Positions 35,298 through 46,620 of a stretch of 64,000 bases of DNA are shown here, piece by piece. Within the stretch, counting starts at the first letter, position 1. Each line of letters begins with the position of its first letter. Made by a program: the position numbers and the translations under genes. The DNA comes from Isoetes taiwanensis (taxonomy: Eukaryota > Streptophyta > Lycopodiopsida > Isoetales > Isoetaceae). The stretch lies in assembly GCA_021234155.1 (NCBI GenBank), contig JAJEKV010000167.1, positions 777,943-841,942 on the forward strand, written 5' to 3'. The notes beneath the pieces are model-generated. The model saw only the letters and a list, made by a program, of their open reading frames with translations, did not search any database and was not told where the DNA came from.

Positions 35298-38200
35298 CTC
35301 CCCCCCACCAAACGACACTCAGGGTGAAGAAAAGGGGGAAGAGTCTCGGGAGGTGGAAACCCAGCAACATGAAAGTCATCCTGGCGTGTATGAGGGCGGT
35401 TGCCAGAGTGATAACTTGCAATAAGGTCTTGGCGTGCTTGTAGAGCTTCAGGATTGTGGAGACCTATTGCGGGATGAGCGTCAATGAGAAACCCAGAGTG
35501 CACCATTTCTTCAAGGGCACGGTGTGCATCAGCAGGGACAAACTGGCATTCCATGAGAAGGCAATTCTGGAGGCCAAAGGTACTGACGCTGGCATTCGGG
35601 TTGCAATAATAGATGGGACGCTGTTGATTGAGAGAACTCAGAAAAAAGCACTTTAAGGCAGCACAAAAACCTGCTTGGCGGTGAACAGATGGATCCGGGG
35701 AAGTGGCAGCATGTTCCAAAAAGAGATCAAGGCCAGGGACAGTGTGGGTGGGTGTCTCCCAACCTCGTGCATTAGGAATGTTGATCCAATTTTCGGTGTG
35801 GTCCAAGGTAGCGCCATTCTCCCAATTAGAGCGTCGAACAAAACGCGGATCCCATCGAAGATCTATGGAGATCTGAGGAGGTGTCCACCCAGCGTGGCCG
35901 TCTAGGATCTTAGTCCAAAAAGGAAGACGTCAATCCGAGCTGAGATACCTGGGGCGTACTGGTGCACCTAAGGAAACATACGGAGATTGAACCATGCCTG
36001 TGGGCGTGGGCTGCTGGGCCTGCTCCCGGAATTCACGAACAAGGTCTGCATCATGAGCTCGGCACCACTGGTCCCAATCAGAATCTGAGAGCATGGTATA
36101 GACTGGAGGATTAACCCAACCCGTGGGTATAGTCTTGCTGTCCAAAAGGGCACGCAGTTGATTGTAGTCTCCCAGGTGCTGCATATAAATTTGTGCAAAC
36201 GGAAGATCCTCAGGATGGGCTAAATTCTTCCACACTTGTTCCAGCGTCTCAGCTTGCCATAGAGGTAGGTGATGAGCAAGCTCAGTCATGTATTCCGTGC
36301 AAAGAGTGTTGAACCGATCAGGATCCTGTAAATACGGGTTGTTTTCCAATAACAACCAGTGAGCATGAGGGTTGCCTTGAAAAATTCGATGGGCCCCATC
36401 TCTGAATTTATCTTGTGTGTCAGCCAGATAAAAATCATGAAAAATATAAGCCATAGGCTGAACAACACGAAAGATGACCAAATCAGAATCCTCACTGTGG
36501 ATTTGATCAAAGACTAAGAGGGCGCAGAGTAAGCCTTTGTCTTCAATGGAAAGGTCCGGCCAGATCCTGAGAAAATCCACGCTGCCCAGGGGCTGCGCAT
36601 TAATCTTCCGTTTGCCGAGTACCACTTGAGAAGAAAAAGGTGGCGTCGGGCAATCACATAATCCAGATAACTGGAAGGGGTACAGAAGTCCGTGGGAATG
36701 CAGAGAGCAATATCAATATATACCTCATGTTGACTCTGGGCTTCGTCCGCGGATTGAACAGCTTGCTTGAGTTGATGCTCTAAGTCTCTGATCCGATGAT
36801 CTTTGTCAGTAAGAAGACGGGACTGATCGCGGAATGTCCGGTGAGAGAGCGTGGCCTGTGAAGATGAAGGCACTTGAGTAGAGCTTTGAAGCCGAAGAGT
36901 GGCAATTTCTGCGTCATCGATTATCTTCTGCTTCTGAGCTTCAGTGAGTTGAGCCTGGAGAGGCGTGAGCTGACTGTGCAGCGTGGAAAGTTGGTCTTCG
37001 AGAGAAGAGATGCGCATATTGCGCTCAGCAAGTGCTTGGACCTGGTTGGTATAATTCTGAGAGAGCTCCGTGTACATAGTTTGGAGATCTGCAAGGGCGT
37101 GATTTTTTGGCAAGGAGTTTATCCTTATCCTTGTTGGTGGCCAACAATTCTTGAATAGTTGACTGTAACTGAGCCTGTTGATCAGCGAGCAGGCTAGTCT
37201 GGTCCTGTTCAATTTTGAGATATTCACGGGCCTGTAAAAGAGCCTCGTGCTTCTGTTGAAGTTTATCTTCAAGGGATTGAACTTCCTTGTTGGCAGCTTG
37301 GAGATCCTTGTGAACCGCTTCCGTGGCCTCCATGTAAACTTGAATGCCATTCATGAAGGTTTCCTGAGAGTCTTGAAGCTTGAGCATGACGGCTTGGACA
37401 TCCTGTTGATATGATACAAGGCCTATCTGGATGGTGGAGGTGCGGGGCCCTGTTATTTGTGAGAGTGGGACGTCTGTGAAACGTTTTGAGAGTGCTGGTG
37501 GTCAGTTTCTGTGGACGAAGAGGAGACTGATATAGGTTTTTCTTGGTGGTGGGCATGATGAGGGCGTGAGGTTTCAGCATGTGGGTCAACAGGAATAGGA
37601 TTTGAAAGTGGTCTGGTGGATGCTTGAGAGGTAATGTTTTGATGTGTTTGAGAACCGGGACTATGAAGAGGGAGACAATGACGGATGATGGCTTGGAGGT
37701 GAGCACCCACTGCGGTTTCAAAGCCTGAAGAGGGGGAGGCTCGGATGCGATCAATTTCATGAAGAAGGCGGAGAAACAAAATTTGTGGCCAATCAATAGG
37801 ATGAGTGGAATGGATGGCCATAATAACGATGTTGAAAAACTGTTTATTGATGTGGGTATTCTTGATGGAATACCCATAGAACTTGCGCCATAGAAATTTA
37901 ACAAAAGTATCATGGGACTTGGCAATGTTCGTGAGTCTATGAGTGTTGGCCTAATAAGGAGTTTGGCCATACTCAGAGACATCCTGTTCCTGTAAGGCAG
38001 CCCAAGATAAAGAAGGCATGTGAAGAGGGATTTGGAATACCTGAGAAAGCAGAACCGGGGTAAGTAAAATTTCGGTATGAACAACCCCCGTGGCATATCC
38101 GTCAGTGGTGTTGATCATGTGAGCGACAAATTGCCTGAGTTGCTCCGGATTTGGTGCAGGGAGGTCCTACTTGGAGAATTCATAAAGCCCATGGCGTTCC

Positions 38201-38600
38201 GCAACTGCGCGACTTGGACCTGCAAGGGAATCTCGAAAGCTGGGAGTGGAGAAAATCATGGACTAAAAAAGAGCCGGATCTCTTGGAGCAGTAACTTGAA
38301 GGGTAGGGAATTTTGGTGAAACGGCCATGTCAAAAAGCATCGGAAAGGAATAGGAAGAGTAGAAGACAAAAACGAAGAGAGATGAAAAGGTTTTAGGGCG
38401 CACAAGTTGTGGCGAAGAGGCATGATGAGAAGGAAACAGGAACCGTTGAATGTGCCAGGTGGACAGATCAGAAGGAGTTGATTGAGAGGCAAAAATTTTG
38501 GCTAAGTCCCCGAGTAGTGAAGGGAAGGCAGATGAACGGTGGAGATACGTCGTGAAGGAACGGTAGGATTTGACAGTTAGGCGAAGGTACAAATATTAAT
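35298..38600 (-). pseudogene. Extra coding region between pol and 3' LTR
   Basis: Same strand as pol. Separate open stretches lie at 35270-35806, 35930-36625, 36514-37350, 37025-37387, 37453-37821, 37269-38096 and 38263-38592. The one at 37025-37387 is a strongly predicted coiled coil (LQAANKEVQSLEDKLQQK). The one at 35930-36625 is a mixed, W- and H-containing soluble protein. I recognise no envelope hallmarks (signal peptide, fusion segment or membrane anchor). Athila and Tat-lineage elements are known to carry extra frames in this position. Product unknown, and the region is broken in several places. Confidence 0.55.
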
Positions 38601-39193
38601 GACCGACGGGCGTGAAAGGAAGGAATGTCATTTAATGCTGGCAACTCGAAGTGAGATATCATAAAAGGAAACTGTCAGACAGGACCATGGCTAGATATGC
38701 AGCGAGAGAAAAGATTCTGGATTTAGAAATAACCTTGCATTGCAACCACGTTAGCACTGTTTCGATTGGTCCACGTCGACAGAGTTCCAAGCGGTTGGGC
38801 TATATAAGACGAGCAGTGTGCGAAGCTGAGACACCAGTTCGTGAGCATGGATGATGAATGTACGATGCCGACTAGTTGCCAGGAATAGATTACTTGCAAG
38901 ATGAACGCGATGGACCTCTAGAAATGTCGCAACCGCGGCATCCGGATGGACGGCTGGTGTGGCGCAATGGCGGAGCACCCAGACCCCAAGACTACTCCCA
39001 TCGAGGTGGTAATTCATCTGCGCTGGGAGCCTGAGCACTGCCGCTACCTGGTGCTCTGCATCACCTCTGCTCCAAACCCGGAGTAGCGGTTCTTTAACTT
39101 AGGATTTTGTAAATAGGGCTCTGCCCATAGCGGATGTATATGGGCAATGCCCACCTTTTGTATTTCGCCACTAATATAATATAAATATGCCGC
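38601..39193 (+). promoter_or_regulatory. Spacer with plus-strand promoter-like and 3'-end-like signals
   Basis: GGGCTATATAAGACG at about 38807-38821 is a good plant TATA box, antisense to the retrotransposon. It is followed 300-360 bases later by TTTTGTA/AATATAATATAAATA-type polyadenylation-like sequence. The arrangement resembles a solo LTR lodged in the spacer, or an antisense transcription unit. No flanking duplication was found. Confidence 0.3.
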
Positions 39194-41776
39194 TTAGTCA
39201 CTATCTGTGGAGTCAGAATTTTGTTGTTGATCATGTGCATGAACGCTTGTATCTTCTGTATGAAATTGTTTTAGGCGAAAACCATTAACCAATGTAGGTA
39301 ATGGAGTGCCATCTAATTCTGCCAGTTTGAAGACACTAGGTTGCACCACTTGAAGAATTTGATATGGACCCAACCAACGAAACTTCAATTTACCCGGAAA
39401 ATTCTTATAACGAGAGTCATAAAGCAGAACCAAACCTTCCTGAAATGTTTTGGCTTTAAGATGTTTGTCATGCAACGATTTCTGCAACTGCTGGCCATGA
39501 AGAACACGAATATAAGCATCTCTCCTAAGTTCATCCAACTGTTCAAGTTGATAAACCCGTTCTTTAAGAGCTGCAGGGGGATTATGGACTGTAGCGAGTT
39601 GAAAACGAAGTGTCGGAAGGATATATTCAAAGGGCATAAGAGCTTCTTGACCATAAACCAACTTGAAAGGAGTGTGGCCAGTAGCAATTTTGAAACTGGT
39701 GTTGTAAGCCCAAAGAACAGTAGGCAACTTGTCTTGCCAATCCGTGCGAGAGGCATCACAAATTTTCTTGAGAATAGTGATGAGGGTTTTGTTTGTACTT
39801 TCAGCCAAACCATTCCCTTGAGGATAGTAAGGGGTACTCTTCCTGTGCTGGATATGAAGATAATCCCTCAGCTCCTTGATGGTATGATTGACAAAATGGA
39901 CTCCACGATCACTAACAAATTCCATGGGACAACCAAAACGCGTAATGATGTGTGTGTACAGAACCTTGGCCGTGCTGGCTGCAGTGTTGTCCAGAAGTGC
40001 ACAAGCTTCTGCCCATTTTGTAGCATAATCAGTGATGACCAGAATGTAGTGGGCACGGGTGTGCCGTGCAGGTGGATCCATGGACCCCACAAAGTCCATT
40101 CCCCATTTGCTGAAGGGAAGTGGCGTGGCGACCGTCGTCAATGGAAGAGCGTCACGGGCCGTGGGCCTTCCCACACGCTGACATATGTCACACGTGCGAG
40201 CGTGAGCGTGGGCATCCTTGAAAAGCGTGGGCCAGAAGTAGCCTGCCAGAAGAATTTTTCGTGCCGTGGTGTCACCACTGAAATGACCACCACCAAGCCC
40301 TTCATGGACTTGTCGAACGATATCGGGCACCTCATGAGGAAGGACACAACGACGGAGGACCATGTCTTTGCCGCGTTTGTACAGATGTCCCGCAACCATG
40401 GTGTAGTCACGGACTTCACGGAGAAACTGACGGCGGCGTGAGCGAAGCTTTTCTGGAGAGAGCGTGGGATCTTCGGTTGGAAGAGCACCAGTGAGAAGAT
40501 ACTGCTGAAAGTTGTGGAACCAATGGGGCGTGGCTGTGACAAGGAACAGTTGAGTGTCTGGAAAGGCATCAGAAACACCCGTGGAGGTATCATCTGTGTG
40601 GATGCGTGAAAGATAATCGGGCGCCACATGAGACTTGCCTGCCTTGTGAACAATTTCGAAGGGAGCGAATTCCTGCAGAAGAAGGACCCAACGAGCAATT
40701 CTACCCATGGGCGTGGCTTTGTTGATCAAATAAAGAAGAGCTTGATGATCAACAAAGAATGTGATCTGGCTTCCCAACAAATAATGATGGAAACGTTGAA
40801 CACAGAAAACTAAGCCCAATGCTTCCCGTTCCGTGGCAGAGTAGTTGTGCTCAGCAGGATTGAGTTTCCTGCTGGCATAGCGGATCAGTTTATCCGTTTG
40901 CTCATCATAGGCCTGAGAAAGAACAACACCAATGGCAAAAGCAGAGACATCAACATGAACATGAAAAGGCTTGTCCCATTGAGGAGGAACAAGTACCGGT
41001 GCCTGAGTAAGTAATAGCTTCAACTTCTGGAAGGCAGCTTCCGCCTGAGGATTCCAAGCCCAAGTGGATTCATCACCCGTGAGTTTATGAATGGGATCAG
41101 CTATAGCCGCAAGTCCAGGAATGAAGGTGGAATAGTAATTAACCTTACCCAGGAAAGAACGTGTCTCTTTGATATTAGATGGTGTGTGAGCCTTCAGGAC
41201 ACAACTGATTTTAGCAGGATCCGTGGTGATCCCTTCTTTACTAACCACATGACCCAAAAGAACACCTGAGGTGATGCAGAAGGTACATTTCTCAGGATTG
41301 AGACTGATGCCAGATTCATCACATTTTTGAAAGACGAGTTCTAGCTTCTCCAAATGATCATCCATGGAGCTGTAGGCTGAAAAGTCATCTTGAAAGATCT
41401 GAAGAAAAGGATTATCCTTCATATAGTCATGAAAGACAGAGAGCATGATGCGCTGAAATGTGGCGGGAGAGTTTGATAAACCAAAAGGTACCACCTTGTA
41501 GGCAAAAGTGCCCCATGGGGTGGTGAAGGTAGTTTTGAGTTGATCTTCTTTCTTGATAGAAATTTGATTGTACCCTGAAAAACCATCCATGAAAGAGTAC
41601 ATCTCATGACCAGCAACCTCTTCAAGAACCTGGTCTGTGAAGGGAAGCGGGAAGTGATCACGCTCCGTGGCCTGGTTGAGTTTCCGGTAGTCCACACAAA
41701 CGCGGATCTTACCATTGTGCTTGAGAGCAATGACGATGGGGCTCACCCATTCAGAGTGTTTGACCTCATAAATCAA
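39194..41776 (-). CDS. gypsy pol: RT, RNase H, integrase (860 residues)
   Basis: Open across 860 residues. RT: VCVDYRKLNQAT, FMDGFSGYNQI, FGLSNSPATFQR and the catalytic FQDDFSAYS. RNase H: VHVDVSAFAIGVVLSQA with SATEREALG and FFVDHQALLYL. Integrase: the HHCC finger (HEGLGGGHFSG to CDICQRVGR) and the DDE core (WGMDFVGSM, FVSDRGVHF, PQGNGLAESTNK). The C-terminus is a GPYQILQV-type domain without a chromodomain. The family makes and inserts the element's DNA copy. A 366-residue antisense frame across it is a shadow. Confidence 0.93.
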   Translation of the reverse strand: MIYEVKHSEWVSPIVIALKHNGKIRVCVDYRKLNQATERDHFPLPFTDQVLEEVAGHEMYSFMDGFSGYNQISIKKEDQLKTTFTTPWGTFAYKVVPFGLSNSPATFQRIMLSVFHDYMKDNPFLQIFQDDFSAYSSMDDHLEKLELVFQKCDESGISLNPEKCTFCITSGVLLGHVVSKEGITTDPAKISCVLKAHTPSNIKETRSFLGKVNYYSTFIPGLAAIADPIHKLTGDESTWAWNPQAEAAFQKLKLLLTQAPVLVPPQWDKPFHVHVDVSAFAIGVVLSQAYDEQTDKLIRYASRKLNPAEHNYSATEREALGLVFCVQRFHHYLLGSQITFFVDHQALLYLINKATPMGRIARWVLLLQEFAPFEIVHKAGKSHVAPDYLSRIHTDDTSTGVSDAFPDTQLFLVTATPHWFHNFQQYLLTGALPTEDPTLSPEKLRSRRRQFLREVRDYTMVAGHLYKRGKDMVLRRCVLPHEVPDIVRQVHEGLGGGHFSGDTTARKILLAGYFWPTLFKDAHAHARTCDICQRVGRPTARDALPLTTVATPLPFSKWGMDFVGSMDPPARHTRAHYILVITDYATKWAEACALLDNTAASTAKVLYTHIITRFGCPMEFVSDRGVHFVNHTIKELRDYLHIQHRKSTPYYPQGNGLAESTNKTLITILKKICDASRTDWQDKLPTVLWAYNTSFKIATGHTPFKLVYGQEALMPFEYILPTLRFQLATVHNPPAALKERVYQLEQLDELRRDAYIRVLHGQQLQKSLHDKHLKAKTFQEGLVLLYDSRYKNFPGKLKFRWLGPYQILQVVQPSVFKLAELDGTPLPTLVNGFRLKQFHTEDTSVHAHDQQQNSDSTDSD

Positions 41777-42161
41777 GTCAGCAGCTAAGAGTTTGTCAAT
41801 TTCGGCCTTGACACAGTCACGGTAATTTGGGTTGAGCCTGTACTGTCGTTGCTAGATTGGGCGTGCGTCAGATTTGGTAGGAATGGTGAGTTCCCCCAAT
41901 TCTTGGTTGATACCTCGAAGGTCTTTGTAGCTCCAAGCAAAAATATGTTTGAATTTTTTGAAAAGTGTCACAACGCGTGCTTTATATTTTGGTGGAAGAT
42001 TGGCAGCTAGGCGGACTGGTTGTTCACCTCTGGAGTTTGAATATGTGGAACTACTTCTGTGTCCTGAACATGATGAGCAGGAGGTTGAAGCATAACGGGA
42101 GGCGCAGCATTCTGTGTGGTGAAGAACAGAGGTTGTTGAGCGTCATCGAGCAAGGGTTGCG

Positions 42162-42809
42162 TCATGACGGCATGAACATCCACAGTGAAGAAAGTTCCGT
42201 GTCTGAAAAATGGTCAAGGCGTTGAATTCGATTACAAGGAGCCAGGTAGGGGTCCAGCAGGGCAGCCACAGCCTGGTCCTGATCAAGAGTCATTTCGCCC
42301 CAAGGATCAGCATACTCAGGGTAGGATGAGAGAGGCAGACTCGCGGGTGGAGCCTGAACATTATAGATATTTTGTGCTTCTTCAGAATCAGTGTCTGAGA
42401 TTGAAGGTTCAACATTCTCAACAGAGATCAATTTACCAGTTTCCAAATCCATCGTGGCATTGAGATGTCCATTAGTGATGACAAGTTGGTCCGTGGCCCA
42501 GTAATGAATACTTTTAGCCTGGCGGAGAAAAGGTCTTCCTACCAGCATTTCATAGTCACCTGGATCTTCTCCAGCTTTCCAAACGCCAAATTCCAACGGG
42601 AATTTGAGATCACCAACACTAAGGTGAAGGAGAGGAGTGATGCCTTGAGGTCGCGTGATATGGCCATTGGCCAACTTGATGTCATAAGGGGCATGATAGA
42701 GTTGTTTGAGTCCCAGTTGTTTCTGGAGTTTATCAGTAATGAGATTGACAGCACTACCACCATCAATTTGAACGTGATTGATGTGCTGATTGCCCACCGT
42801 GACATGCAC
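42162..42809 (-). pseudogene. gypsy protease region
   Basis: Aspartic protease-type sequence: VQIDGGSAVNLI carries the active-site D-G-(S/G) pattern, with a downstream YEMLVGRPFL hydrophobic block typical of plant retroelement proteases. It lies between the gag zinc knuckles and the RT, as expected for Ty3/gypsy. Confidence 0.8.
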
Positions 42810-43299
42810 CGTGGGTGTTGATGTCGCGACGGCTCCACCAGAATGGTGGGAAGAGGTAACTGATCTTTGAGAGCCGGACAGAGTTTCAAAATGGTGGCCA
42901 AGCTCAAAGGAATCTTGATCTTGGCAAGTTCTTCTTGAAGTTCCAAAGGAACATGAGAAAATGGATCAGCAGGATCCAAAGGAGCAGGAGTCTGTGGTAA
43001 AGAAGCGGAAACTTCTTTGAGAAGCTCCACCTCTGCAGCTATATTAGGGTACGGCTGAGAGCGTGAGCTTGTAGATGACAATGGGGCTTCCTGACGCTGC
43101 TGAGCTCTAGTGGTGGCATGAACATTTGCCAGTGTGCGACCTTCCGCAGCCTGCATGAGTTTAAAAATACTTTGTCTCACCTTGGGCATGACGTGAGGCA
43201 TGAGTTTATCGAGATCAGGCGCGAAATGAACTTTTTTATCTTCTTCATGGGGTACCGTCTCGACAGCAAAAGCTGGTTGCGTGTTGTGAGGAATGATGG

Positions 43300-45182
43300 T
43301 CAAGGGGCGTGAAGCCCTGGTCTGGCGTGAGACCAGACCAACCCAATTGGACTGTTGTACTGGAGGATTGAGTGCCTAGTAGATTTCCTCTTGAGCTTGT
43401 TGATCCAGAGGATTGGAGGTAGGTACCGCTTGCTGAGGTCGCTGTTGTTGAGTGGCCATGGTGGCTTTCTCAAAACAGGACGGGGACCTTGTTTACCATT
43501 AGCTACCCATAGCTGATAAGCCGTGAGGCGTACCGAAGTAAGTTGATTGGTTCCTGGAAGTTGGACTTGAACCTGAGGAAGTTGAGGGCACGCCGTGGTG
43601 GTGTGACCCCATTCATGACAATGATAGCATTGAGCCTTTGAAGGATCAAAGGGAGGACGGGAGCCTTGTCCCCTTGACTGCTGAGGTTGTGGCATTGGTT
43701 GATACTGCTGAGGTTGTTGAGCTTGATATGGCTGAGGTTGATAAGGTTGTTGTTGCTGAGGCATGGTCTGTACTTGATAAACCATCTTCTGCCTGAAAGG
43801 AGTAGGATGAGAGCGTGTGCATTCTTCCGTGGCATGATTGCACATGATGTATCTTTTGCAATGAGGAGGTCCATTGGAGGAGTTGCATTCATTGGCCAAA
43901 TGTCCCTGATACTTACAGATATGGCACCAGATCTGAGAGCGTTGTGGATTGGTTTGTGGAGGCTGGACAGCATTTTGAGGAACCATGACTGGGGGCATGA
44001 AAGGGAGTTCCGTGAGAGCAATACCTCGAGAAGAAACATTGACCAAGTGATTGACCAATTCAATCGCCTGCGCCAAAGACTTGGGACGCAGGTACTCCGT
44101 CATGAGACGAATGGCAGGAGGAAGGCCCTGCAGAAACCATACGAGAATCTGGCTTTGCATGGGGTTTCCTAGAGTTTACTGATGAGGATGTGAAGACGGT
44201 CGGCAAAATCACGCGCAGACTCCGTTGGTTGTTGCTGGAGATCATTGAGTTGCTTGAGCAGTAGTTGATCATCATCCGTGGTGCCATAGTGAGAGAGGAA
44301 TGTTGTTTTCATTTCTGGCCATCTTTGCTTCCAATGGCTTTTGTTGGCCATTAACCATTGATGAGGGGCGCCTCTTAGCGTGGTTGAGAAGATATGAAAC
44401 TTGAGTTGTGGTTGAGCGTGACCATTCAGAATGGCCAAGGCTTCAAATTCTTCCATATGAGCTTGAGCACTCTGATCCAGAGGTTTGCCTTTAGTGTTGC
44501 CAAAAGTTGGATAAGTGAGCTTCAAATTGTGAGTAGGAGAGAAAGGCGGAATTGAGGCATATACCGGTGGAACATATGGTGGCGGTGGAACGGAAAAACC
44601 CAGAGGGCCAGAGAAAGGAACTTCCTGTGGGGAAGGACCCTGGGATCCCACCTCATTTGTCTTGAGATCTGTGAGTTGGTAGACAGGAAGAGTATTCTGA
44701 AAAGATGGTGAAGCCTGAAATTCATGAACGTGGGGAGGGCCAAATGAAACTTGAGGGTAGCCCATCCCGGCAGGAGGTGAAGAAGGTTGTGACGGCAGAG
44801 GGGTGTGGCCTGAAGGTATATGAATATAGGTGCTGTCAGGAGTCTGAAAATAGTGAGGTGTGGGCTGAACAGGCGTATGTTGTGGGGATTGAGGTTGAGA
44901 ACAATGCCGACACACAGGGGGAGACCCTGGTCGAGAATTAGCACGAGGGGTAGGAGGTGCCGACTGAGCTCTGGAGCAGACACGACCACCTTCAATGTCA
45001 TAGGCAGTGTCATACATATCCCGAACAGCCTCGCGTCGTTGATGGCGCTCCAGTCGAGCCACCGTTTGGGAAAGGAGTTCCTCAGGAGTGAAACCATGAG
45101 CCGACATGATGGAAAGAAGGAAAAAAGAAAGATCAGACCCGGCAGCGGTGACAGTGTTTGGGGTCTGGGTTTGGGAACTCAT
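43300..45182 (-). pseudogene. gypsy gag region
   Basis: The Pro-rich N-terminal half (44169-45182) leads into a retrotransposon gag core (APHQWLMANKSHWKQRWPEM). The second half (43300-44160) carries a zinc knuckle, CYHCHEWGHTTTAC, and an upstream Cys-His cluster, CHICKYQGHLANEC, separated by a long Q/P-rich linker. Particle protein of the element; broken in places. Confidence 0.85.
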
Positions 45183-45744
45183 GCAAGACAGCCCTCTGTG
45201 AGGACCCGTGGATCAAACAGGAGAATCCTGTAGCTGTGTCACGCGGGATTTGCAAAAGAAACAAAGAGAAGAGAAGGAGAGAGAACAAAAGAAAAGAATG
45301 AGAACACAATGATGAGAACAAAACTTCTTGATATCAATGATGATACATGAACTCTCGCAATAGAGAGAAACAAAATGGAGACAAGACCAAAAACTCATCT
45401 AAAAACTCGAGTGCTAGCTCTACTCATATATATAATACAATGGCCTCTGGCCCAATATAGACACTTCGTCAGATCTCAGTGCCGACTCCTGGAAGGAGGC
45501 CTGATTTGCAGGAATGTTGGTGGTGCCTCTTGAAATGCCTGAAATCACGCTGACGCTGACGCTGACGGCCCGTCACTTGTCTGTTCTCGGCCTCTTCTTT
45601 GGCGCGGGCGTGGCCTTCGTGGTCTGCTGCTTGGTCTTCTGCTGGGCTTTTGACGACTGACCCGGACCTGACTGTGGCTCCTTGTTCTTGACCTGGTCCT
45701 CCGTGTGCATGAATAGTCCTGTACCTGGACGTACAGGACTAACA
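45155..45744 (-). repeat. 5' LTR of the 11-kb gypsy element
   Basis: 590 bp, TGTT...AACA. The U3 start forms a perfect 11-bp-arm hairpin (45714-45724 / 45731-45741). Inward, the sequence after the LTR reads CTGTCACCGCTGCCGGG, only partly like the Asp-tRNA primer site. Confidence 0.9.
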
Positions 45745-45749
45745 ACTGC

Positions 45750-46620
45750 TTTGCACCATTCAAGGCAGCCTTCAAAAAATTGAGGGCTGAATGGATGTGT
45801 ATGAGAGGCAAGTTGGAGCCCAAGAGAGAAGAGATTGCTGAGGTTATATCCAAGGCAATTCATGTTGGGCTAACGCTTGAGAACATTAGGGCAGGGTTCA
45901 GGGCCACATGCATTTACCCCTTCGATAGCACAAAGGTGGTGGCATAGTACCAACATGGCATATGCACCAGAAGGCAATATGTCTCAGCACTCTCATCATA
46001 CAAGTGACGATGGGAGAAGGTGAGAGTAACGACGAGGATCTGCAAGAAGATCCTCGTGTTGACATGCATGCTGACATGAATGAAGGCATGTATGAAGTTT
46101 ACAATCTCGCTCCCAGTGTCCCCAATGCACCTGGTTTCCAGAACATTATAGAGGGTTTGGTTGCTGAAGTGAATTCCATAGCTCAACCTGAACATGAAGG
46201 GAGTTGTCCAGACCAACATTTGAGAGAGGAGAGCCTTATGGCTACCATGTTGAGACATCAGGACTCCAATCACAAGGTGGCAGGAGAGGTAAGGGTCCTG
46301 ACATGGCAGGTTTGATTCACATTAGCTCAGCTGCTTTTTATTAGAAGCTCGGGGTTGAGAAAGCCATGAGGGTGCAGGCTGAACTCGAGAAAAATGAGAG
46401 GTTGAAGGCAAGGAGAATCGAGGTAGCTAAGAAGAGGGTATTGAGAAAAGAAGAGAAGAAAAGAGCCCAAGCTAGGAAGGAAGAAAGAGAGAGCAGGAAA
46501 AGGGCTGAGGCTGAATTTGAGCTTGGGACCAAGAGGTTCAAAGAATTCATGTATCCACATGGCCAGTCAAGAGTGGCATCCATCTTCAGCACTCGAAGGC
46601 CCACATATGGAAGCCAATAA
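45750..46620 (+). pseudogene. Pogo/Tigger-like transposase, C-terminal part
   Basis: Picks up directly where the left half stops: the translation begins CFAPFKAAFKKLRAEW and continues with LTLENIRAGFRATCIYPFDS, the usual end of the pogo DDE domain (about 45750-45945). A charged tail follows; 46366-46620 is open and very rich in K, R and E (RLKARRIEVAKKRVLRKEEK), as in pogo/CENP-B-like tails. More decayed than the N-terminal part. Confidence 0.8.

Larger units (their letters stand above)
34697..45744 (-). mobile_element. Ty3/gypsy retrotransposon (non-chromovirus), 11 kb
   Basis: It lies on the minus strand and is inserted in the pogo transposase. It is flanked by CCTGC (34692-34696) and ACTGC (45745-45749), a 5-bp duplication with one change. 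The 5' LTR is 45155-45744 and the 3' LTR 34697-35297; they differ at about 18 bases of ~590 plus a 15-bp unit, roughly 97% identical by eye. That implies one to several million years, depending on the rate. The order is gag, protease, RT, RNase H and integrase, then a 3-kb same-sense extra region before the purine tract (GGTGGGGGGGAG) at the 3' LTR. No chromodomain was seen. The pol frame is largely open; gag, protease and the extra region carry several breaks. Confidence 0.92.

Noticed and set aside
34608-35421. Short open frames in and next to the gypsy 3' LTR
   Set aside because: The same frames recur in the 5' LTR at 45133-45863; they are LTR sequence read as protein.
39341-40441. 366-residue plus-strand open frame
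   Set aside because: It lies wholly antisense to the conserved gypsy pol frame and has no family motifs; it is a shadow of a GC-balanced coding region.
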